Shown: positions 56,893 through 64,000 of the stretch, one piece after another
Numbering within the stretch: position 1 is the first letter of the stretch
How the letters are laid out: each line of letters begins with the position of its first letter
From: Lysinibacillus irui
Lineage (GTDB): Bacteria > Bacillota > Bacilli > Bacillales_A > Planococcaceae
DNA: 64,000 bases
Reading direction: 5' to 3'
Assembly: GCF_028877475.1 (NCBI RefSeq)
Contig: NZ_CP113527.1
Location: 3,279,501-3,343,500, forward strand
Made by a program: the position numbers and the translations under genes
The notes under the pieces: model-generated
Databases searched by the model: none
Told to the model about the DNA's origin: nothing
The model's input: the letters and a program-made list of their open reading frames with translations, nothing else

Positions 56893-58161
56893 TTATTGTG
56901 TTGCAGAGACGTCTCCAACATCTTGTGCTGCTTTTAAAGCTGTTCGTTTACGTACATCTGCACGTAGTGTTATTGAAATAATTAACGAAGCAGCAATTAA
57001 TCCAGCGAATACATAGAATACTGGAATATAGCTTCCATAAGCGTTTTTAATTGTACTTACTAACAACGGTCCAAAAATACCACCCAATGACCAAGTTGTT
57101 AATAAATAGCCATGGATAACACCTAATTGTTTTGTACCAAATAAATCACTTGCAAACGCAGGTAAATTTGAGAATCCACCACCGTAGCAACTAACCACTA
57201 AGAAGATAAGTGCTTGGAAAATTATCACGTTCGTTGTATGTGGTAAAACGATAAATGTAATTAATTGCGCTATAAAGAAAATAACGAATACGTTTGAACG
57301 ACCGATATAATCCGATACAGCAGCCCAAATTAAACGGCCACCACCATTAAATAACCCCATGATTCCTACCATTGCTGCAGCACCTGCAACAGATAAACCG
57401 ACAATTTCCTGTGCCATAGGCGAAGCTACAGATATCATCATAATTCCCGCTGTTACATTGACTAAGTGCATTGACCATAACATCCAGAAATGCTTTGTTT
57501 TGACAGCTTCACGTGCTGACATAACTGCTAAATCTTTTTTAACAACTTCTTTGCCATTATCGGCAGCTGCCTTCATATTAGCTGGCATATAACCAGGCTT
57601 AGGCGGCGCTATATATGAAGCCCCTAAAATCATTAACGTGAAATAACTTGCCCCTAAAATAAAGTATGTTGTAGAAATACCGACTGCCTCCATTAAGTTG
57701 GCTGCAACCGGTGCTGTAATTAGTGCCCCAGAACCAAATCCAAGTACGGCCATACCTGTTGCAAGGCCACGGCGATCTGGGAACCATTTTACAAGTGTTG
57801 ATACAGGTGCAATGTAACCAATCCCCATACCTAATCCACTAAGTACACCATAAGTTAACCAATACATCACAACAGAATCCATTGAAATCGCTACACCAGC
57901 ACCAGCTTGTCCTGCTCCAAATAAGACAGCTGCTACCATTGCCGATTTACGTGGCCCCATTTTTTCTACTAAGCTACCAAATAATGCTGCTGAAAAACCA
58001 GCAAGCCCCATCATAATAGTAAAGGCAACCGTTACCTTTGTTTCACTCCATCCCATTTCCGTGACAATCGGTAGCTTGTATACACTGTATGCATAGGCTC
58101 CACCGATGGAAAGGTGAATAGCGATTGCAGATAATGCAATTAACCATCTATTTTTATTCAT
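56893..58161 (-). CDS. OFA-family MFS transporter (oxalate:formate antiporter type)
   Basis: A 12-helix carrier of 422 residues for a small monocarboxylate or dicarboxylate (the family includes OxlT and YhjX). It begins NRWLIALSAIAIHLSIGGAY, has the family-type VKWFPDRRGLATGMAVLGFG (about 130-150) and loop motif FGSLVEKMGPRKSAM. A ribosome-binding GAGGGGAG lies about 12 nt before the ATG, a longer spacing than usual. A Fnr/Rex-type palindrome lies about 280 bp upstream. Anion exchanged is unknown; lactate, formate, oxalate or pyruvate are candidates. Confidence 0.85.
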   Translation of the reverse strand: MNKNRWLIALSAIAIHLSIGGAYAYSVYKLPIVTEMGWSETKVTVAFTIMMGLAGFSAALFGSLVEKMGPRKSAMVAAVLFGAGQAGAGVAISMDSVVMYWLTYGVLSGLGMGIGYIAPVSTLVKWFPDRRGLATGMAVLGFGSGALITAPVAANLMEAVGISTTYFILGASYFTLMILGASYIAPPKPGYMPANMKAAADNGKEVVKKDLAVMSAREAVKTKHFWMLWSMHLVNVTAGIMMISVASPMAQEIVGLSVAGAAAMVGIMGLFNGGGRLIWAAVSDYIGRSNVFVIFFIAQLITFIVLPHTTNVIIFQALIFLVVSCYGGGFSNLPAFASDLFGTKQLGVIHGYLLTTWSLGGIFGPLLVSTIKNAYGSYIPVFYVFAGLIAASLIISITLRADVRKRTALKAAQDVGDVSATQ

Positions 58162-58923
58162 AAATTCTCATTTCTCCCCTCTTTTGCTACCTGTGAAAAT
58201 TCTATGAACGTCCATGTAAAACAATTTACCACTTAGAATTATTCAAATGCAAGTGGTTTTTTGAAAAAATATTATTTCTCCAAAAAGTATTTTGTTTTTT
58301 CATTATCGTTCTCCTGCATACAAACCTTACAGTCTCTAAGTAGAACGAGGATTATTCTACAAAAAATACGACACCATTTAGCTATTATTACTTTTCTACT
58401 CTATTATCAGAATAACCATAAATTATATTAAAATAATAAATTTTGTGTATATTATCACATTCACTAAGTGTATACGTCTTCTATCTCTAGTCATATTCTA
58501 TTAACAAACATTTATATTCTTCTGCATATCAAATTAATATAATGTAGAAATTTTCAAAATAAAACAGAATTTTTTGGCCAAAACAAACGAAATTTACGCG
58601 CTTAAAAAAAGGATAGAAAATTCAAAAGGAGCTTGTTTTTTACTTAAACTTACAAAAATTATCTTTATAAACAATACATTGGGTGTATATTTCGCAAAAT
58701 ATTATAAATACCTCCTTCATTTTATTATTCAAATATATATTTTCCTTACTGTAAATCTAATGCTTTCCTCTACTAACTAGCATAAATTGCTTGTATTGAC
58801 CTTAAATATTCTGTAATAAGACCAATTTTAAAATCATATTGTTTTTGTGCAAAAGTAAAAAAGCAGCTAAAAAGAAAACCAATATACTAGAAATCATTTC
58901 AGCATACTGGTTGGTAAAACACC
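58162..58923. other. Long AT-rich intergenic region
   Basis: 762 bp between two leftward genes with no supported gene. The best open frame (58574-58780, plus) has no ribosome site. It contains the Fnr/Rex-like palindrome at 58443, and a TTTTGGCCAAAA palindrome at 58572-58583. The promoter of the OFA carrier should lie here. Confidence 0.5.
58443..58460. promoter_or_regulatory. Fnr/Rex/CRP-type palindrome upstream of the OFA carrier
   Basis: TTGTGT-ATATTA-TCACAT matches TTGTGA-N6-TCACAA with two mismatches. Such sites bind Fnr, CRP-like or Rex regulators in Bacillales. Its distance from the start (about 280 bp) is large. Confidence 0.35.
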
Positions 58924-59832
58924 CTATTCATTTGTTCTTCTTTTTAAAAACTGCAATATTTTTATTTCCTTATAGTAAATACATAATATAATTCCAATTA
59001 ATATTAATAAGGATCCATACAGTTGAATGCTAGTGGGAAATTGTTTTAAGAATACAGCACTTAATAACATAGCTATCGCTGGTTCAAAATTCAATAAAAG
59101 CGAAGCATTCGTTGACCCTATCTCCTTCATTTTTTGATTCCACATTAAATTACTAATCCCATGAATAACAATCGCTGATAAAATTAACAGCAACCAATAT
59201 GGAGTTTCAACATGCCAATTAGTCTGCGGTAAAATGGTAAAGGAAAAGGGTACAAGCACCAGTAGTCCAATTAAATTTGTATAAAAGGTAATCAACTGTG
59301 CAGAGATTTTTAGACTAAGGTGGTTCACAATAATTAGAAACAAGGCAAAGCTTAGCATTGTAATTAAACTTAGCACCTCACCCTTACCGATTGAAATCGA
59401 GATAAGTGCTCCTTTTGTAATTATGAGGCCAACCCCTACAAAAGAAATGATTGCACCTAGCCAAAAAATGCCGTTCCGCGATTCATGATAAATCATTTTA
59501 TTTAGTAATGATGTGGCAATCGGTGCACAGGCTAAGATTAAAGCCGCGGTGATAGGAGAGGTGTGCTGAAGACTGGCATAAAAGCTATAGTGATTAATGG
59601 AGACACCTAGTATGCCTGCAATGACCAATAATACTAGATCATTGCGTGTAAATGCTGTTCGGTTAATTGTTTTCCAACTAATACATCCTAAAAACAGAAC
59701 AATGACAATCAATCTAAAAATGGCGACTGTTATAGGAGCCCAATGGTCAATTAAAATAGAGCCAATTATAAAGTTACTGGCCCAAAAAAATACACAGCTA
59801 AATAAAATCATATAGATGGTGAGTTGTTTCAT
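58924..59832 (-). CDS. DMT-family (EamA) transporter
   Basis: A 302-residue protein with ten predicted membrane helices in two EamA repeats (about 5-135 and 148-290). It starts MKQLTIYMILFSCVFFWASN; the repeat signature appears in FYASLQHTSPITAALILACA and again in NASLLLNFEPAIAMLLSAVF. Members export amino acids or metabolites. Ribosome site is weak (GGTGCA). It ends shortly before position 58924, adjacent to the long AT-rich region. No substrate can be assigned. Confidence 0.85.
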   Translation of the reverse strand: MKQLTIYMILFSCVFFWASNFIIGSILIDHWAPITVAIFRLIVIVLFLGCISWKTINRTAFTRNDLVLLVIAGILGVSINHYSFYASLQHTSPITAALILACAPIATSLLNKMIYHESRNGIFWLGAIISFVGVGLIITKGALISISIGKGEVLSLITMLSFALFLIIVNHLSLKISAQLITFYTNLIGLLVLVPFSFTILPQTNWHVETPYWLLLILSAIVIHGISNLMWNQKMKEIGSTNASLLLNFEPAIAMLLSAVFLKQFPTSIQLYGSLLILIGIILCIYYKEIKILQFLKRRTNE

Positions 59833-59937
59833 ATCTAAATTGCACCTGCATTTAAAGAGACTTCTACATAAGTTATGGTAAAACTATTAAAAATCTACTT
59901 TCCTTTCTATTATTCACGTATCTATTACAACATAAGT

Positions 59938-59968
59938 ATAGCAAACTAGAAAACTTCTAGTTTGCTAT
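59938..59968 (-). terminator. Hairpin after the amidohydrolase operon
   Basis: A perfect 14-bp stem (ATAGCAAACTAGAA with its complement) with a 3-nt loop, 34 bp beyond the last stop. No T-run follows on the minus strand, so it may act as an mRNA 3' end rather than a true terminator. Confidence 0.5.
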
Positions 59969-60001
59969 GTTAACTAAATAAGGGGGATTTAGTTGTTTGT
60001 A

Positions 60002-61213
60002 CTAGTTGATAAATTTTCCTTTCGACATAACCACTCGATTAGATGGTTTGCGTGCAATAACTTCAGCACTTGATACTGCGTCAAAGAATACAAAACTTGC
60101 TTCGTCCTTCACATTCGGCCAAACCTTCTGGCCATTTGCATCCAATGGTGTCACACCATTTGTAATATATTTTAACGTTTGTCGAATAGAGCGTTCATCC
60201 AGTTTACGAGAAATATCTGCAAACGTCGTTGCTTTTTCTAAAATATCTCCTGAGCCATACGGACTCCAAGAATCATAAAATCCATCACAGCCAAAGTGGA
60301 CATCAACTCCATGCTCTGTCAGTAAATCAATCGGTGGGATTAAGCGTCTTAAATCGAATGGCACGGTTGACATAATTTTCACTTGTTGTTGTGCTAATCG
60401 TTCAGCAATTTTGTGCTGCTCCAGTAAAGATACATCACCAAGTGAAAAGGCATGACTAATCGCCGTTCTACCTTGATATTTTGCATCTTCAACGATATCG
60501 ATCCATTTATCGATTGTATAATAGCCAACATGACCACCGTCATGAAGGTGAATATCAACATCTACATTAAATTCCTGTGCGATATCCATCACTTCATATA
60601 ACGAAGGTTCTATTGAATTATCAATCCCTGCTGGATCAAGACCACCAATCATTGTCGCCCCATTACGTAAGGCTTCACGCAATAGTTTAGGGACATCATC
60701 TCTTAATAAGCCGTGCTGTGGAAAGGCAATAACTTCTGATGTCACAACATCTTTATAATCCTCCAATGCCGCTAGTACGCCCTCTAAATTTTTCAAGCCA
60801 ATGTACGGATCGATATTAACATGTGTACGAATATGATTGGCGCCATTTTGAACGATTTTTTCAATCATTGCAGCCGCGCGTTGTTTACCTGTTGTAGCAA
60901 GAATGGATAACTCTTGTGCTTCACGCTCAAGTCGTTCCTTTAAATTCTTAACTGGTACACATGCTTTCCAAGGTAAAGATAAGTATGTTTTATCTAAGTG
61001 ATTGTGCATTTCCTTAAAGGCAGGTAATAAAAGCTTCCCTTTCATATCTGTTACTTCATTTGGAGAACCGACTGCCTGCGTTGCTGGTACAATTTGTGAA
61101 ATAAACCCATCTGTAATTTCAAGATTAAAAAGCTCCACTTTCGTACCAACTGTATCATTTTCTTTTATATATTCTCCTGTTTCAAGTAGAACATTTGTAA
61201 GCCAATGCTTCAT
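60002..61213 (-). CDS. Metal-dependent amidohydrolase, cytosine-deaminase-like (paralogue A)
   Basis: An amidohydrolase-superfamily enzyme of 403 residues. Metal ligands are His70-x-His72 (KEMHNHLDKTY), His222/His224 (VDIHLHDGG), His254 (AISHAFSLGD) and Asp310 (FGCDGFYDSW), the pattern of CodA-type deaminases. The N-terminal and C-terminal beta-sandwich segments flank the barrel. It overlaps the stop of the upstream paralogue by 4 bp (ATGA) with AAAGGAG inside that gene, so translation is coupled. The substrate is unknown; a nitrogen heterocycle or cyclic amide is typical for this subclass. Confidence 0.85.
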   Translation of the reverse strand: MKHWLTNVLLETGEYIKENDTVGTKVELFNLEITDGFISQIVPATQAVGSPNEVTDMKGKLLLPAFKEMHNHLDKTYLSLPWKACVPVKNLKERLEREAQELSILATTGKQRAAAMIEKIVQNGANHIRTHVNIDPYIGLKNLEGVLAALEDYKDVVTSEVIAFPQHGLLRDDVPKLLREALRNGATMIGGLDPAGIDNSIEPSLYEVMDIAQEFNVDVDIHLHDGGHVGYYTIDKWIDIVEDAKYQGRTAISHAFSLGDVSLLEQHKIAERLAQQQVKIMSTVPFDLRRLIPPIDLLTEHGVDVHFGCDGFYDSWSPYGSGDILEKATTFADISRKLDERSIRQTLKYITNGVTPLDANGQKVWPNVKDEASFVFFDAVSSAEVIARKPSNRVVMSKGKFIN

Positions 61214-62460
61214 CTAAATTCTCCTTTCAACTCTCCTACATCCTGTAAGTGAATTATTTTGCCTTGTGAAATAACAGTAGTAATTGGGCATCTTCTCGCA
61301 ATAACATGAGCAGTGCTAACACCATCTACTAACAACATATTAGCTTTATCACCAACTTGTGGCCAAACGCGCTCTCCAGCGTCATTCAATGGTGTAATCC
61401 CATCAGAAGCGTACTTCCATGCACGACTTAATGAATATTCATCTATAAAACGGAATCTCTCCGCCATTACATTTAATTTCATAATCGTATTGCCTGTACC
61501 GTATGGTGACCAATGATCCGTTAAACTATCATGTCCTACAGAAACCTTTACTCCATTGTTATAAAGATACGGAATTGGTATGGTCGAACGATTCAAGTCT
61601 GTTGGGACAGTAGTTGTGACGTCTATTTGTACAGCAGCCATTGCTTGAACTAAATTTTCTAATCGTGACTGTTCTAAATCGGCAAGTGCCATCGCATGGC
61701 TAATTGTTACTTGACCTTCTTTTTTCGCCTGTTTCGTTAGTTCTATCAATTTATAAAATTCAAATTCACCTAATGTATTAGCTGTATGAATATGAATATC
61801 GATTCCTGCATGATAGTCTTGGGCAATACCCATCGTAGTTTGTAGGGATTTTTCAATATTACGGTCTACAATAGATGGATCAACACCCCCAACAAGCGTT
61901 GCGCCCATTGCCATTGCTTCACGGATCAGTCCTTCCACATTGGAGCGTAGTAAGCCGTGCTGTGGAAAGGCCACAATATCATAGGTAATTTGATCTTGAT
62001 ATTTTTCTAAAACCTGTTTTGTAATTTCGATATGCTTAGTTCCTATTTGTGGGTCAACATTACAATGTGAACGAATATAGGTATGTCCTTGTGAAATGAG
62101 CCACTTCACCATTTCCTCTGCTCGATAAGCAGCTGTTGGTAACTGCTTTGGTAACAGCGTTCTTTCTTCTTCAATACGAGTTAATATCCCTTTAGTAATG
62201 GGCCTTGGCGCCTGCCATTCTCCACCGAAGTACGTTTTATCGATATGAATATGCATTTCTCTGAATGAAGGAACTAGCAGTTGCTTTTGAGCATCCACTA
62301 TTTCTACATCTCCAGCAACCACTATATTCTTATCAACTTGTTGAACATGCCCATCTTCGATTAGGACATCATAAATACCTGTACGAGTTGCAACAATGTG
62401 TTCATTTTCGCGCTCATATGCTTCTTCTAATCTCACATTTTTCAGCAATAGTTTACTCAT
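61210..62460 (-). CDS. Metal-dependent amidohydrolase, cytosine-deaminase-like (paralogue B)
   Basis: A 416-residue amidohydrolase clearly related to the next gene: His70-x-His72 (REMHIHIDKTY), RSHCNVDPQIGTKH, IVAFPQHGLLRSNVEG, IDIHIHTANTLGEFEF, TISHAMALADL and VGHDSLTDHWSPYGTGN. All ligands of the deaminase-type site are kept, so both copies should be active, with different substrate loops. The ATG is behind GGGAGGAAACT. It lies 43 bp after the solute-binding protein, on the same strand, and overlaps paralogue A by 4 bp. Confidence 0.85.
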   Translation of the reverse strand: MSKLLLKNVRLEEAYERENEHIVATRTGIYDVLIEDGHVQQVDKNIVVAGDVEIVDAQKQLLVPSFREMHIHIDKTYFGGEWQAPRPITKGILTRIEEERTLLPKQLPTAAYRAEEMVKWLISQGHTYIRSHCNVDPQIGTKHIEITKQVLEKYQDQITYDIVAFPQHGLLRSNVEGLIREAMAMGATLVGGVDPSIVDRNIEKSLQTTMGIAQDYHAGIDIHIHTANTLGEFEFYKLIELTKQAKKEGQVTISHAMALADLEQSRLENLVQAMAAVQIDVTTTVPTDLNRSTIPIPYLYNNGVKVSVGHDSLTDHWSPYGTGNTIMKLNVMAERFRFIDEYSLSRAWKYASDGITPLNDAGERVWPQVGDKANMLLVDGVSTAHVIARRCPITTVISQGKIIHLQDVGELKGEFR

Positions 62461-62503
62461 AGTTTCCTCCCAATTGGTATTTTCCGTCTATTACCAAATT
62501 TGA

Positions 62504-64000
62504 TTACTCTACAATTTCAACGCCACTGATCATCGTGTAGTTAGATGCGTCTAACCAGAAACCTTTTACAGCATTACTATAGACTGCTAAGTGCTCATAG
62601 TTACGAACTGGAATATACACCGCTTCATCTAACTCCATTTGCATTGCTTTTTTGTAGATTTCATTACGTGCCTCTTGATTTGATTCAGAACGTCCTTGTT
62701 CAATTAACTTGTCTACTTCTGGGTTTGAATAGTAGAAATGGTTTCCTGGTGCTCCCATAGAAGCTGTGTGGAATAGATTATATTGGTTATAATCAGCATC
62801 CCCAGTAGCATTACCCCAACCACTAATAAATAACTGATGCTGCTCTTTCGTGATTTCTGAAATAAATGCACCGTATTCCATTACTTGAATTTCAACGTCT
62901 AATCCAATACCTTTTAATTGGGATTGAATAACTTCAGCCATATTGATTCGCTCTTTACGATCACTTGTCAGCAATTTAACTTTTGTTCCCTCTTGAACAC
63001 CAGCTTCTTTTAATAATTCTTTTGCTTTTACTACATCATAGTCATACGGCTTCGTTTCACTAGAATAACCAATGATTTTTGGACTCATTGCTGAATTCGC
63101 AAGTGTCCCAACATTATCGTAAATACCACTAATAATTGCTTCACGGTCAACTGCATAGCTAATAGCTTGACGAACTTTTACATCCGATAATAATGTGTCT
63201 TTCACATTGAAACCGATAAATTCTACTGCAAGACCTTCTGCACGGAATAGATTCATAGTTGATGAATTTTCAATACGGTCAATTTCTGTAACAGGAACTT
63301 GTTCTGCGATATGAGCTTCTCCACTTTCAATCATTGCTAAACGAGTAGAATCCTCTGGCACAACTTTAAATGTTACTTTATCTACTTTCGGTACAGTACC
63401 CCAGTAATCTTTATTTGTGTTTAATGTAATTTCTTGACCAGATTTCCAAGATTCAAATACAAATGGGCCTGTCCCTACCGGATGTGTTGCTAATTCGTCA
63501 GCCGCTTCCGCAATCGCTTTCGGACTCATCATACTACCTTCTTGGCTTGCTAAAATAGATAAAAGCGGTGCATATGGTTCTTTTAATTTCAATGTAACAA
63601 CATACGTATCCTCTACTACTACTTCATTAATCATTGATAATTTATCACGCTGTGGTGAACCAGTTGCAGGATCTAAGATACGGTCGAAAGTAGCTTTTAC
63701 AGCCTCTGCATTAAAATCTGCACCATCATGGAATTTAATGCCCTCATTCAATGTAAACGTCCAAGTGACATCGTCTTTTTGCTCCCACTCTTTTGCTAGT
63801 AATGGAACAATTTTACGATCTCTATCAAAAGCAACTAGCGTTTCATATACTTTGCCATGAATAATATTCGCTGAAGGAATATCTGTAATAAAATGAGGAT
63901 CTAAGCTTGTAGCATCCGCTGCTCTTAATACAACTAATTCTCCTCCTACACTTTTCGATCCCTCTTTGGAATCTTCCGCACTATTATTATTAGCTGTAGA
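62504..64000 (-). CDS. ABC transporter solute-binding protein, family 5 (oligopeptide/nickel type), N-terminus outside window
   Basis: 499 codons are visible. The reading frame is open to base 64000, through GGELVVLRAADATSLDPHFI, the typical mature start of the DppA/OppA/NikA family, so only the signal peptide and lipobox are missing. Family segments are TWTFTLNEGIKFHDG, VTFKVVPEDSTRLAMI and YNQYNLFHTASMGAPG. A short-frame start at 63751 is just an internal Met. It captures a peptide-like or metal-chelate ligand outside the cell. It is the first of three genes read leftward here, with the two amidohydrolases, suggesting the captured ligand is their substrate. Permease genes may lie beyond the window. 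Confidence 0.9.
   Translation of the reverse strand, partial: STANNNSAEDSKEGSKSVGGELVVLRAADATSLDPHFITDIPSANIIHGKVYETLVAFDRDRKIVPLLAKEWEQKDDVTWTFTLNEGIKFHDGADFNAEAVKATFDRILDPATGSPQRDKLSMINEVVVEDTYVVTLKLKEPYAPLLSILASQEGSMMSPKAIAEAADELATHPVGTGPFVFESWKSGQEITLNTNKDYWGTVPKVDKVTFKVVPEDSTRLAMIESGEAHIAEQVPVTEIDRIENSSTMNLFRAEGLAVEFIGFNVKDTLLSDVKVRQAISYAVDREAIISGIYDNVGTLANSAMSPKIIGYSSETKPYDYDVVKAKELLKEAGVQEGTKVKLLTSDRKERINMAEVIQSQLKGIGLDVEIQVMEYGAFISEITKEQHQLFISGWGNATGDADYNQYNLFHTASMGAPGNHFYYSNPEVDKLIEQGRSESNQEARNEIYKKAMQMELDEAVYIPVRNYEHLAVYSNAVKGFWLDASNYTMISGVEIVE

Noticed and set aside
58574-58780. 68-codon plus-strand open frame in the long spacer
   Set aside because: Start context has no Shine-Dalgarno, and the sequence is low-complexity Ile/Lys/Tyr from AT-rich DNA.

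Overview
The window reads as chromosomal DNA of a low-GC, Gram-positive, endospore-former-type bacterium of the Bacillaceae/Planococcaceae, most likely a Lysinibacillus (the sphaericus/fusiformis group). This is inferred from gene order, protein character and two peptidoglycan genes, not from a database search. The order ezrA, hisJ, ytsP, dgcP, rpsD, tyrS, acsA, acuABC, ccpA, aroA, ytxHG, murC, sftA, ytpR, ytpQ, ytoP, ytzB, ytnP, trmB, ytlR, dat, pepV, ytzE, ytgP, ytfP is a rearranged but recognisable version of the yt- region of Bacillus subtilis. The aspartate-ligase-like ATP-grasp gene and the dat gene fit the L-Lys-D-Asp cross-bridge that characterises Lysinibacillus. I saw no rRNA, tRNA, CRISPR array, prophage or insertion sequence.

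Layout. 1-4959: the start of ezrA (cut by the window edge), hisJ, a free-methionine-sulfoxide reductase, the diguanylate cyclase dgcP and rpsD with a long structured leader. 5027-6244: a decayed CPBP membrane protease and AT-rich spacer. 6245-14170: an iron alcohol dehydrogenase, a cobalamin-binding-like protein, tyrS under a tyrosine T-box, a large class A penicillin-binding protein with an Asn/Gly/Ser tail, and an atypical SDR. 14218-18476: the arginine operon argC-J-B-D, read leftward from one promoter that carries two ARG-box-like palindromes. 18715-23230: acsA divergent from acuABC, the acetate activation and lysine-acetylation switch. 23368-33985: ccpA, aroA, an FtsA-like protein with C-terminal repeats, ytxG/ytxH behind a sigma-H-like promoter, murC and sftA.

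34247-46100: mostly leftward housekeeping genes: ytpR, ytpQ, a lipoprotein, a YjjX-type NTPase, the M42 peptidase ytoP, the D-aspartate ligase candidate, the lactonase ytnP, trmB, a lipid kinase, dat and pepV. 46458-59832: a small HTH regulator with an unexplained leader, two MFS carriers, a membrane diguanylate cyclase, a pseudouridine synthase, a MurJ-like flippase, asparagine synthase, a flavoprotein, an AIM24 protein and a DMT exporter. 60002-64000: two paralogous, translationally coupled metal-dependent amidohydrolases downstream of an oligopeptide-type solute-binding protein that runs off the window. This looks like an uptake and hydrolysis operon for an unknown substrate.

Many genes end in clear intrinsic terminators, several shared by convergent neighbours. 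The most interesting signals outside ordinary annotation are the double ARG box, a 12-bp palindrome that recurs around acsA/acuA and between the OFA carrier and AIM24, the ytzE leader, the FtsA-like repeat protein and the amidohydrolase pair.
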